Assembly: GCA_964007475.1 (NCBI GenBank)
Contig: OZ023274.1
Location: 38,433,860 to 38,497,859 of the forward strand
Source: Hybos culiciformis
Taxonomy: Eukaryota; Arthropoda; Insecta; Diptera; Hybotidae
Direction: 5' to 3'
DNA: 64,000 bases
The translations under genes and the position numbers were made by a program. Positions within the stretch are counted from its first letter, which is position 1. Every line of letters starts with the position of its first letter. Below, one piece after another: positions 54,301 through 63,144 of the stretch. The notes under the pieces were generated by a model. It searched no databases. It had not been told where the DNA came from and was given only the letters and a program-made list of their open reading frames with translations.

Positions 54301-57300
54301 CTAACAATTACCTACATATACTTAAATCTATTCTTAAGAGTTATTCCTTGTGTAGATCTGTATAAAATTTAGTAACGTACTTCAAGGAGCATACTTCAAG
54401 TTAAATGCATAATCATATGAACAATATCACTGAACTATACGTAAAGAAAACAAAAGAAACCTTTAGCCACTTGAGAGCTGTAACCCCGCGAACTTCTTAA
54501 AATTATTTGCATTTAAGCAGATGGTTCCGGTTTTTAAGAACATATATTGTTTTGAATTTTTAATTCTGATCTTTGGATTTCGAAATTTGTCTTGGGTGGC
54601 GAATCGATAATTATTGTTATATGAAGCAGAAGAATCAATATCCAAGAGAATCAATATCAAATAACCACTTCTTTCTAGTTAAAGTAGGAAATTTTTCGTT
54701 TCTTTTTTTTTAATTTTAATGCTTTATCTTTGATGAGACAAATAAAGTAATAAATAATGATGAAGTCATATTTTGCGTACCTTATTATAATACAAATAAT
54801 TTTTCTTAAAATAATAATTACTTGAGCAGTTACTTGAGTTCGGTTCAGGTGATATTGAATCTTTTATTTCTTCTTTGATTTCTTCTTTTTCTTCTTTAAA
54901 TGGCACTGGCATTTGAATTGGTGAAGGTAGTGAATCCGGAAGCACTATATTTGAATTTGGTTCATCGTTGTTAAAAGTCTTGAATAAATCATCTGGTGTG
55001 GAGCAATTCGAATTAATATTTGTACTGTGAATAATTTTATCGGTCCTTTCTGTCCAATTTAATTCTGACATTTCTATATCATTACTATCTTCGTGTTTTT
55101 CATTTGTCTTTTGATTATAACTTAATTTTAATTTATGGTTTGTTTTTTTATGTTTATTATATTCTAGGTTTTTTTTCTTCGATAAAGATAGAAGCAAATT
55201 TGGAGAAGTGCAGCTACCTATAAAAAAAATATATTATATATTTAAAAACCTACTATGTGTCAGAATATGAGTTAATTATATTAAAATTATAACGTTTTGT
55301 TAGCAACAAGTTAATAAAAAAAATGCATTTCCCCACCGAATCTACTGATCGGGCCGTTTCGTTTCTAGAAGTTGAAGTCCAACATTATTGTCAATTAAAA
55401 TAAAATGAATAGCTTTCAACAGCCTTGCAGAACCAGGTCATTTATTGTCACGTAAGAAACGGCAGAAAATTGTACCGTTTAAGCTGATAAAATGTTTTTA
55501 AACATTAAAGTACCAGTAATGCCTCAATTAGGCATTTGCGAAATATTATCTAATTGTATTTTAAAATTTTTACTTAATACATATAGTGTTGTCTTTCCTT
55601 TCGTGCTACATACTTATTCTAAATTATAAGCAAACAAAAATTAAATACATATAAGATATAACAATACCTACCATTTTCATCATCATTTATTTCATCTGTT
55701 GAATTATTTTCAAAATCCTGAGTATCGAGTCGGAATAAATCATCATCATCATTAGCATTATCATCGAATACAGAATTTTTAAAATTTGATTTTATTTCAA
55801 CTGTTGACTTTGAAAAATGTTCCTGGGTTTCTGGAACATAAAATTCATCTTCTTTTGACATTATTAAAACTTGCTTCCGTATGTTCTCATCTTCAATATG
55901 AGACAATTCATCATCAGTGCTATTTAATTCTAATGAATCCTCATTAGTTCTTTCAATACTATATCTTGAAGCTTGAGTTTCTGGTACAAAAAAGCTTTCC
56001 TCTGCATTATTAACTACTTCCATAACTGAACTTTCTTGTATTTTTAATTGATTTGGTGTTGACGTGATAGAATTTAGCAATGATCTATTTGTAAGAAACT
56101 TTTTCAGATAACGTGGTTGCTCATTTTCTCTCTCAGGACTATTTTGAATAATATCCGACGCATTATTACTTAGATTTCTTGAATTATTTTTAATTGAACT
56201 TTCAATCCCTCTATCCGACTAAGTATTTAAACAAAAAATTGAACAAAAAAAATTAAATGAAACTGACAGTAATTACTACATGTAAATGACTATAATTTCA
56301 GCATAAAAATTTTAAGCATCAATTTAAAGAATATGCAGGTATGTATGACTAAATACAGGACATGTGAAGTAGATAAGCAAGAAGGGCGTAAGTCTTAAAA
56401 TTCAACTTTTGAAATAATTGCTTATTCGGAAGAATGTAAATATTCTTAACCGTAACTATCTGTTTTTGGAAAAATTTATTTTCTGTCTCAAAAGCCTTAA
56501 AACTACAATAACATTGACCACCTCTCCACATGAGTGTTTAAAAATAAAACCAGAAAGCTTTGAATATTTCAAAACTACCTACGACCTTCTTGTTTAGTAA
56601 GGCATAGGTAGGTGTCTCAAAATTTTAAGTTTACTTATATTGAAAAAAAAAAACTGAAACTTACCAATAATATTTTAAAATTGCAAACAATATCACCAAA
56701 TTTAATTCTACCATTTTTTTGAATTATTGTTTTTTTAATTGTTTTAAATAATTTAGTTTTTGCTTCTGCTAAATATGTTCCATTTTCAGAATTCAAATCG
56801 ATAATAATTTGTGTTTTCGGTGTTAAATGAAATAAGGCATGAATGTTATCAATAGTCTAAAAAAAAAGAAAATAGAAATAGTTGTGAATATCATCAAATT
56901 TAAAATAAAATAAATTTTCAATCCAAGTTCAAGTTGATTCACATTTTAGATAGTTAAAATGGATTATAATCATAACTGATAAACTAAACGAATTTGTATA
57001 AAGTTTTTTGCTCCTTTTAGAACAGTTTTAACTTAACTGATTCATTAACTTTTTGCCTTCTAAATTTTATTAAATATGATATTGTGTTTCTCTCAACTAA
57101 GCTTCCGTTTATTTTTATTCGATATTTGATTTATAAATTAATTTTGTTTTATTAATTTCATTTCATTGTAGATCTAGGAATATAATAATCAGTTAAGGAA
57201 TATCTTTTAATAACTTGCTATTGAATTGTCACATGTACCAGCTGGAACAAGTACAAGTACAGTACAAGTAGGTACTGTAAATTTGAAACTAATTAAGGTA

Positions 57301-60300
57301 AAGAAGGGAACTATAAATATGAATGTACCTAGGTATCTTAACTTTGAATTTTCGAAATGTATTGTAGGTTATTCTGAACTAAAAATATTTATAGTACGTT
57401 CAGTAAGTACAGATTGTCCTTAGCTAGTGACAAAATCCTATGTTGCAGACAATCTGAAGTTTGTGAAAGACAAAATCTGACAGCTAAAGTCCTTAAATAC
57501 AGACAATTTCTACAAAAAATCGTTCAGTAATGCAATCCTACCTCAAAACTTCTGCAAAGGGAAATTTCATAATTTCCCATAATAGTCCGTATTCTGGGAG
57601 TACTTTTTAGTTGGCCTTAGCTAAGGACAATGAATATTTTGATTAAAAACAAATAAAAAAAAAATGAATTTTAACAAAATTTTATGTTTTCCTAAATAAA
57701 ATTCGAAAAGAAGGCATAATGTTAATAAGACATCAGGTGCTTTGTACTTTTAATATTTGTTCAAATGGCATGACACTAGAAATAGAAATACTATTTCATC
57801 GGTGAATCACTAGTGAATTGGAAGTAATAATTCATGTTGAAGTGAGACAAGATCTTATTTAAAAAGTAAATTGTTCGTACTTTTTTGCTCTATTAAAGAA
57901 CTTGCAAGCGATATTCAGCATGATTCAATACAGAGTAGGAAACAGAAATATATGTAAAAATAAAAAGCACATTCACTCAATTTTTGTTCATGCATTTCAC
58001 TAAACAATTTGTATTCATTTTTATTTTTCATAAATTTTATGTGTTAGCTTAAAAACATTTAAGAAAATGCAGAATTTTTGAAATTTCATTAAATTTGTAT
58101 TTGCTTAAATAAAATATAAGCATATTATTAATAAATGTTACAAATTATTCTTTAAAATCTGAAAAACAACAAATGACATATTTTAATATGCCCATATAAA
58201 TTTTTTAAATGTATATGATTTTAAAATGAAATGTCACAGCTGTCCTTATCGTAGGGCTTTGCAGAAGTTATTTGCAGGATTTTGCAGAAAAGGGAATTCC
58301 TTAGCTACGGACAATCTGTACTTACTGAACGTACTATTAATTCAATGTAAAAACTACCTACATGAAAAAAAATAAAAAAATAAATAATATCCAAGCAAAT
58401 AGGTATGAAGGTAAGGTAGATAGGTACCAGAGCTGACTAAATTTAAGTATTTTTGTACTGATAGCAATGTGCAGTACCAATTTACTGGTACTGCAAAAAT
58501 ACTGCAATATTTTTGTAGAATGTACTGATACTTAAAAAAATTTCAGTACCAGTATACTGGTACTGCAAAAATACTGCAATATTTTTCTAGAATGTACTGA
58601 TACTTAAAAAAATGTCAGTACCAGTATACTGGTACTGTAAAAATACTGCAATATTTTCTCACAATACACTGGTACTGCAAAAAATACAGTACCTACCAGT
58701 TCAATATAACTGTAGAAAAATTACTAAAATTGTTTGTCACAATATGAGATGAACTACTCAATTTCTGTATAATGCAATCAATATTAAACAAATGTTCGAG
58801 TATTCAAGGAATATTGTATTAACTTACCTATAGGTAAGTCAGTTCCTTGAATACTCGAACATTTGTTTAATATTGATTGTATTATACAGAAATTGAGTTC
58901 ATCACGTATTGGTTTCTGGACTCGATTCGACTCGGATTTGGACTCGACGAGTATTAGGAAGTTACTCGGACTCGGTACTCGACTAGTCGACTCTGATAAT
59001 CCAGAGTACAAGTTTTTATATTTTTTTTTGAAAATTTGTCTCAAAGAATGATCAAAACTTGATTTAATTTTGAAAAACGCAGCTGAATCCGAAGAATTTT
59101 TACTTTTTAGAAACAAGAATTTTTGATTTTTAGAAATACTGGAAAACTAACAAGTAATATTAATGTGTATACAACCCACTTTCCTCTATAAAATCAACTT
59201 CAACTTCAAACGAAATAAATTTTGCAATAAATAGTGGTTTTTGTACTAAAATCGGATGGGGATAAATCTATATATCTTTAACATTTATGAAACATTTCTA
59301 CATTAAGACCGAAAAAATAATTAATAAAGTAAAATCTAACTATCCAAATAATTAATCTACTAGGTTTTATTTGTTTTTAAAGTTAATTTTTAATAATAAA
59401 TGATTAAAATAAATTGGACTACATTTCCTTTTGCTTTATTTTTATTTTAATATATTGGATTTCAATAACAATTCTTATTGCTCTTTGTAAAAAAAATAAA
59501 TTACTAAAATTTGTTAAAATTATAGAATTATTTATTATATAACAAGAGTTTTACCTGAGATTTTTGGTTCTTGACGTTGTGGTTCTAGGCGTTGTAATAT
59601 AATAAATAACTCGAATTTTTAGTAATTTTTTTGTTGATATGGACAATGGACTAGACTCGGAGTCGACGAGTTTTCAAAATTTGGGACTCGGACTCGCCGA
59701 GTCCTGAAAACCCGAGTTTTCAGAAACCCTACACATATTGTGACAAACAATTTTAGAAATTTTTGTACAGTTCAATATACTGAGGTACTGTATTTTTTTT
59801 GCAGTAACAGTATATTGTGAGAAAATATTGCAGTATTTTTACAGTATCAGTATACTGGTACTGAAATTTTTTTAAGTGTCAGTACATTCTAGAAAAATTT
59901 TGCAGTATTTTAACAGTACCAGTATACTGCTACTGAAATTTTTTTAAGTATCAGTACATTCTAGAAAAATATTGCAGTATTTTTGCAATACCAGTATACT
60001 GGTACTGAAATTTTTTTAAGTATCAGTACACTCTAGAAAAATATTGCAGTATTTTTGCAGTATCAGTATATTGGTACTTGTATTGCCAAATACTTAAATT
60101 TAGTCAACTCTGATAGGTACTTACATAATTGAATATTTTACCAGAAATAATTATTGAGATTATGAAATTCGTTCCCAAGATTTTGTGGTACATTATGTAC
60201 AGGAAGGGGCTAAACTACAGTTTCCTTGAACCACTCAGAATGGGCTGAAACTTGGAAGGGGGGTAGAGGCGGTGCCCAAACTCCCAAAACTGAAATCAGT

Positions 60301-61008
60301 TCTTAGGGCAAAGGCCCCGTTTCGGAGATAGAGCCCCCCAAAGTTTTCATACATTTTGTATGAGAAAACATTTTTTTTTTTTGCTCGATTTTCCGCAAAT
60401 CCCACTGCCCGCCCGCCGCCCCATCCCCTCATCTTGTTTTGGGACACCCCCTTTATCTTTTTTCTAAAAAATTGCGCAAAAAAAAAAAATTTCCCATACA
60501 AAATGTATTAAAACTTTGGGGGGCCCTATCTTCGAAACGGGGCCTTTGCCCCAAGAACTGATTTTAGTTTTGGGAGTTTGGGCACCGCCTCTCCCCCCCC
60601 CCCTACAAGTTTCAGCCAATTCTGAGTTGGTCAAGGAAACTGTAGTATCGCCCAGGAAGGTTTTAGATACCAATCAAAATAATGTTCCTTTTTTTGTTTT
60701 TAAATTGATCTCACTTCAGAATGGTCAAAAATGCAGTTTTCCAACTCACCTTATCTGAAATCAGAATGTCTGTATAGTTTTCATTTCCGTTTCCAACAAG
60801 ATGAAGCCCAGACTTCAAACTGTATGTTTTCGTTGGAGTGTCCAAAATTAAAATCTGTAAAAAAAACCATTTTAAAATAAATTATGTTTACCTGTTAAGT
60901 AGATATCTAGGTACTACTGTACTAGGACGAACGAAAGCATCTACTTTAATTTGTGTTTTTTTTTTTAGTAAGGAAATTTACCGTTTGATTATTGTTGTCA
61001 GCTCCCAT
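42363..61008 (-). CDS. mu2: MDC1/Mutator-2-like DNA damage checkpoint mediator (FHA + TQxF array + tandem BRCT)
   Basis: Exons (minus strand): 61008-60982, 60854-60750, 56856-56665, 56218-55672, 55217-54822, 53833-53714, 53600-53058, 45284-45216, 45158-44407, 44298-44175, 43227-42916 and 42574-42363. All have GT-AG borders and join in one frame to 1132 residues. Residues about 10-105 form an FHA domain (HLVGNGNENYTDILISDK, NIHALFHL, NSENGTYL). Residues 109-643 are disordered and acidic, with TQDF, TQVF twice, TQEF and TQKF, plus two VPETQ sites. Residues 667-917 are a Lys/Asn/Ser-rich linker. BRCT1 (about 940-1020) has FLAAIARGVPIISTKWL. BRCT2 (about 1062-1125) has GGGKVIDN and PIISTEGIILTVLQQQI, which parallels the MDC1 C-terminus. 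In vertebrates MDC1 BRCTs bind phosphorylated H2A variants at breaks and TQxF recruits RNF8; Drosophila Mu2 is the insect counterpart. The exon 5 donor could alternatively lie 12 nt earlier. Orthology is by architecture, read by eye. Confidence 0.85.
43386..43495. repeat. Tandem duplication, 2 x 55 bp
   Basis: Positions 43386-43440 and 43441-43495 are the same 55-bp unit with one base difference. They lie in the intron between the two BRCT1-coding exons of the MDC1-like gene. The high identity means the duplication is recent. Confidence 0.95.
43714..43776. repeat. Degenerate 15-16-bp tandem repeat
   Basis: About four imperfect units of a TGTCGTTTTRTCATG-like word in the intron between MDC1-like exons 10 and 11. 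Confidence 0.6.
45560..46092. repeat. Degraded terminal-inverted-repeat element in intron 7
   Basis: TATTTAGAAAAGTATTGATT near 45667 recurs in reverse complement near 45998, and flanking words (TTCAAATA near the outer edges, inverted) extend the symmetry over about 500 bp. The central part is unrelated AT-rich sequence. Ends are blurred and no target duplication was found, so the type is not assigned. Confidence 0.5.
46561..46700. repeat. Hairpin element with perfect 30-bp arms
   Basis: 46561-46590 (ACACAGGCTGTTTTCGAAGA and 10 more bases) is perfectly inverted at 46671-46700 across an 80-nt loop. A run of four C outside the left arm and four G outside the right arm suggest the symmetry once went further. 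MITE-like, in intron 7 of the MDC1-like gene. Confidence 0.75.
47286..47379. repeat. 94-bp near-perfect palindrome (45-bp arms, 4-nt loop)
   Basis: Left arm 47286-47330 and right arm 47335-47379 are exact reverse complements around the loop CGAC. The arms end inward in GTGTCGGACA and TGTCCGACAC. It lies immediately before the recognisable start of the LINE at 47381. It could be a foldback insertion, an inversion made when the LINE integrated, or part of its 5' end. Confidence 0.9.
47381..50590 (+). mobile_element. Decayed non-LTR retrotransposon (CR1/Jockey-like LINE)
   Basis: A nearly full ORF2 is followed by a 3' UTR and a poly(A) run ending at 50590. It lies in intron 7 of the MDC1-like gene and opposite to it in direction. 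No ORF1 is recognised and no target-site duplication was found, so the 5' end is uncertain; the start given is where GC content rises. The 3' UTR contains TTACCAAATC (50505-50514) and GATTTGGTAA (50551-50560), which can pair. The 5' end has GTTACCAAATC at 47389-47399. Confidence 0.85.
47566..50490 (+). pseudogene. LINE ORF2 (endonuclease-reverse transcriptase), disrupted
   Basis: The N-terminal part is an apurinic-type endonuclease: NIRGL, a catalytic ET (LALSETQ), FGDFNIH and GNSDHCLV. The reverse transcriptase follows: KSTGPDGIP, CRPIAL, QQYGFR, ALDIAKAFDRVWH, GVPQGCVLSP and FADDS. The C-terminal part has LDKVQRRAIRLI, then HRRNVGSLS and RMWNALPSKLF, typical of CR1/Jockey-type elements. In-frame stops lie at 49073-49075, 49091-49093 and 49427-49429. 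Frameshifts occur near 49107, 49203 and 50150. In its normal form the protein nicks target DNA and copies the element's RNA. This copy cannot make a full protein. Two of the three stops are TGA at a position where Trp is expected. Confidence 0.88.
50905..51749 (+). mobile_element. 5'-truncated R1-type LINE tail with poly(A)
   Basis: An open frame to 51514 encodes the end of an R1-clade ORF2. ALRIASSYRTVSDSAILVIA and GIPPIDL open it, then GRWTHRLIPDVEKWL, TQTLSGHGCFKSYLHRF, and a C-terminal zinc knuckle CDFCEEEDDDVFHTLFKC (CCHC). It ends with Lys/Asn/Ser-rich residues. About 215 bp of 3' UTR and a 20-nt A run follow. The frame is intact over about 200 codons, so insertion was fairly recent, but only the tail is present and it cannot be active. 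Confidence 0.85.
51750..52140. other. Unidentified segment with repeated GTTTACATG motifs
   Basis: Higher in GC than the intron. It contains GTTTACATG four times in one orientation or the other (about 51790, 51988, 52069 and 52108), each near TAGT(T/C)GAA or GGTTGA words. The right side reads AACCCGGTTTCAACTC then CCATGTAAACTAGG. It may be the internal part of the surrounding hAT element or a separate nested element. Confidence 0.4.
52740..52990. other. GC-richer non-coding block in intron 7
   Basis: About 250 bp with a composition unlike the flanking intron and no recognisable domain in six frames. It is probably a transposon relic. It ends about 70 bp from MDC1-like exon 7. Confidence 0.3.
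57391..58337. mobile_element. Terminal-inverted-repeat DNA element, 947 bp
   Basis: The left end ATAGTACGTTCAGTAAGTAC and the following AGATTGTCC recur in reverse complement at the right end up to 58337, with 30 or more matching bases. Inside are further GGACAAT, CTTAGCTA and TTTGCAGAA words in both orientations. There is no transposase frame. No convincing target duplication was found, so the superfamily is open. Confidence 0.75.
58748..58904. repeat. Hairpin with about 60-bp arms inside the hAT element
   Basis: 58748-58811 is inverted at 58843-58904 with one substitution and one 2-bp indel. The 31-nt loop itself holds a perfect 18-bp palindrome, ACTTACCTATAGGTAAGT (58822-58839). It adjoins the inner end of the left hAT arm. 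Confidence 0.85.
58905..59735. repeat. Segment bounded by CTCGGACTCG-rich sequence, probably a nested element
   Basis: The left side reads GGTTTCTGGACTCGATTCGA and continues with ACTCGG/CTCGAC words. The right side in reverse complement reads GGTTTCTGAAAACTCGGGTT and continues with the same words. The inverted similarity and sharp change of composition inside the hAT element suggest an insertion into it. The middle is AT-rich without coding capacity. No target duplication was identified. Confidence 0.5.
60207..60653. mobile_element. GC-rich MITE, 447 bp
   Basis: The left end GGGCTAAACTACAGTTTCCT and the right end in reverse complement GGGCGATACTACAGTTTCCT begin inverted arms of about 170 bp. 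These contain a C-run and the words CAAAGGCCCCGTTTCG and CATACAAAATGTAT. A 6-bp AGGAAG directly outside each end (60201-60206 and 60654-60659) is a candidate target duplication. It is much richer in GC than its surroundings and lies about 100 bp from the donor side of MDC1-like exon 2. Confidence 0.75.
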
Positions 61009-61899
61009 TTTTTATGTCATTTGCGGTTCCTTTTAGCCTTTCCACAAAACTAGTAAAATATTTTATCCTTTTTTTTACAAATTTATAAAAAAATGTATAC
61101 AAAAAAAAAAATTAAAATAAAAACAAAAATATATTAATATAATTAATCCTCCAATCAACAGTAGGAAAACCAATTAGTTTAAAGAATATACTACTAACTA
61201 AACCACTAACTACTAAAAACTCAAATAAAATATCTCAAAAGTAGAAAGCAAACAAAAATTTATTAAAAGCTGGCGGACTCAGTGTTGCCAATTTTTTAAT
61301 ATACAAGTTTTTCCTGGTAAAACATCCGCACTTAATTGGGCATACATGTAACCGAGGCAAGTAAAGATTGCCACGAAATGAGGAGAAAAAAAGTTAAAAT
61401 TTTCTTTTTTTTCCAGACCTCCCAAAACATTTTTCCACGTCCTTCGTTCTTTCTCTTTGCGATATTATTTCATAATTTATAATTTTTCCATGTACATACA
61501 TTTGGCGTGGTTTTTTGCCATTGTTTCTGGTTTCATCCGAAAAAGTTTTTGGAATAAAAAAAATTTTGTTAGTGTAGCTTATTTTTGATATTATAAATTA
61601 CACTAACGAAATTCTGTGTAGAGTATTTTTCTTCAGAATTTGCATTTTAGGTATTTTTGTTCCAAAATCTTTTTCGGTAGAAACACTTAACTTGAAAAGG
61701 CTTGTGGACGGTGCTTGAAAACAAACTGGCTGGCGGTGGCTGGCTGGCGTTGGCTGGATTCTAAATTTTGTTGACAGTAGTGGATGGATAACTTCGCTCC
61801 TTTTTAAAACTATATAGAATTTTATTAAATAAATAATAAAAATAAAAAAAAAAATTTAGTTAATAAATTAAATATTAAAAATTAACTAAAAAACAAAAA
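61009..61899. promoter_or_regulatory. Shared divergent promoter region of the MDC1-like gene and PYM
   Basis: Only 891 bp separate the two start codons, which point away from each other, so this segment should hold both promoters and 5' UTRs. I cannot place transcription starts. It contains an inverted-repeat segment at 61537-61677 and a GGCTGGC-rich stretch at about 61727-61760. Confidence 0.6.
61537..61677. repeat. Inverted-repeat segment in the divergent promoter
   Basis: CCGAAAAAGTTTTTGGAA (61537-61554) is inverted at 61660-61677 with one mismatch. Inside, GTTAGTGTA (61568-61576) is inverted as TACACTAAC at 61599-61607. The nested symmetry is that of a small MITE. Confidence 0.65.
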
Positions 61900-63144
61900 A
61901 TGAGTTATAATTATGACAGCGAAGGTAAAAGAAATTTTAATTTTTTTTGGATCTTTAAAAAACTAGGTATATACCTACATTTAAAATTAAATGTTCATTC
62001 TCGGAATCGGAACATTTCGAGGTTAATACTTTTCAATTAATTTCTCCCTCAAAGTTAAAAAAAAAATATTTTTCAGTCAAGGCCAAAATTGGAATTCAAT
62101 TCTATCTGAAATGTCCATCAGACATGGGCTCGATAGATTATCTTAAATGTCGACTTACTTTTTGTATATACCTAGAAGATATTGATAGATAGCTACTCCT
62201 ACATTCACGTCGTCCCTATCTTTATAGGTTGTCTACTTACTAGCTAGATATCCTACAGGTTGAATTGAAAATTTACTACATGATTAGATTCCCAACCAAA
62301 ATTAAATACCTAGTTAGGTTGGTAAATTAGATTCTTTCTGGTTTTTTGCATTTAGGTAGGTAGCTAAATTTGGATCCCAAAACAAGACTTCTCTACTTAA
62401 TTTTTGATACTACAAATATTTTTTTTTTTGTTCAATAATACCTACCTAGGTATGCCAATAAAAATAAACAACTAGGTACCTATTTTATTTTTAGGAAAAT
62501 TTATTCCAGCTTCTCAACGTCCAGACGGTACATGGCGGAAGGCTAGAAGAGTAAGACAAGGTTATGTTCCACAAGAAGAAGTTCCCCTCTATGAATCGAA
62601 AGGTAAACAGTTCCAAAATAAACAAAATTCAGATGTTCCGGTTGGTATGTGCCCATTTGCGGCAGCTAGTTCTAAAGAGAAACGTGACAAATTAAAAAAA
62701 GAACAGCATAAAACTGCCACGTTAGCTCAGTCTGCTGAAAATTCATCTTCACAAAAATTATGTAATAAAAATAATAAAACGAAGAAAATACAACAAGATG
62801 ATCAACCACAACAACAACAGTCAAAAACGATATTAAAAAATCCTGCCATACATGCTATAAATAACGTTCAAATTTTAAATGAACAAGTAGAAAATATGAA
62901 TTTGATTGATAACAATGATATTGCAAAAAAATTAAGGAAATTAAAAAAGAAAATGCGTGAAATTGAAAGAATTGAAGAAAAATTAAAATCAGGCGAATTA
63001 AAAAAGAATTCAATTGACAAAGATCAATTAGATAAAGTTAAACGAAAAAATGAAATTTTAAAAGAAATTGAAGAATTAGAAGATAGTTATGATGACTCTC
63101 AAGATGCAAAAACAGAAACAATTGATTTAACAACAGTGTTGTAA
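61900..63144 (+). CDS. Pym: PYM, partner of Y14-Mago (EJC disassembly factor)
   Basis: A cytoplasmic protein that binds the Mago-Y14 heterodimer of the exon junction complex and the small ribosomal subunit, stripping the complex from translated mRNA. Exon 1 is 61900-61924 and exon 2 is 62495-63144; the GT-AG junction completes a Gly codon, giving 224 residues. The N-terminal Mago-Y14-binding motif is complete: GKFIPASQRPDGTWRKARRV then GYVPQEEVPLYESK. The middle is Gln/Asn/Lys-rich and poorly conserved. The C-terminal basic coiled coil (KKLRKLKKKMREIERIEEKL ... NEILKEIEELE) matches the ribosome-binding end of the family. Human PYM1 is 204 residues and the fly protein is about the same, so the length fits. 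The first exon is only eight codons plus one base, typical of the family's short N-terminus. Confidence 0.94.

Larger units (their letters stand above)
58428..60112. mobile_element. hAT-type element with long, internally repetitive inverted repeats, 1685 bp
   Basis: The ends are CAGAGCTGACTAAATTTAAG on the left and CAGAGTTGACTAAATTTAAG on the right (reverse complement). They are flanked by identical 8-bp repeats ATAGGTAC at 58420-58427 and 60113-60120. The inverted arms run about 58428-58746 and 59736-60112. Each is built from several copies of a roughly 72-bp unit (GTACTGATACTTAAAAAAAT through CTAGAAT) that itself contains the palindrome CCAGTATACTGG. Between the arms lie a long hairpin (58748-58904) and a segment with repeated ACTCGGACTCG words. 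No transposase frame. Confidence 0.88.

Noticed and set aside
58784..59116. Open frames in both directions at 58784-59116
   Set aside because: They lie in the hairpin and CTCGG-rich insert of the hAT element and encode nothing recognisable.
60235..60758. Gly/Pro-rich open frames at 60235-60758
   Set aside because: They are translations of the GC-rich MITE arms and continue into the MDC1-like exon 2 on the wrong strand or frame.
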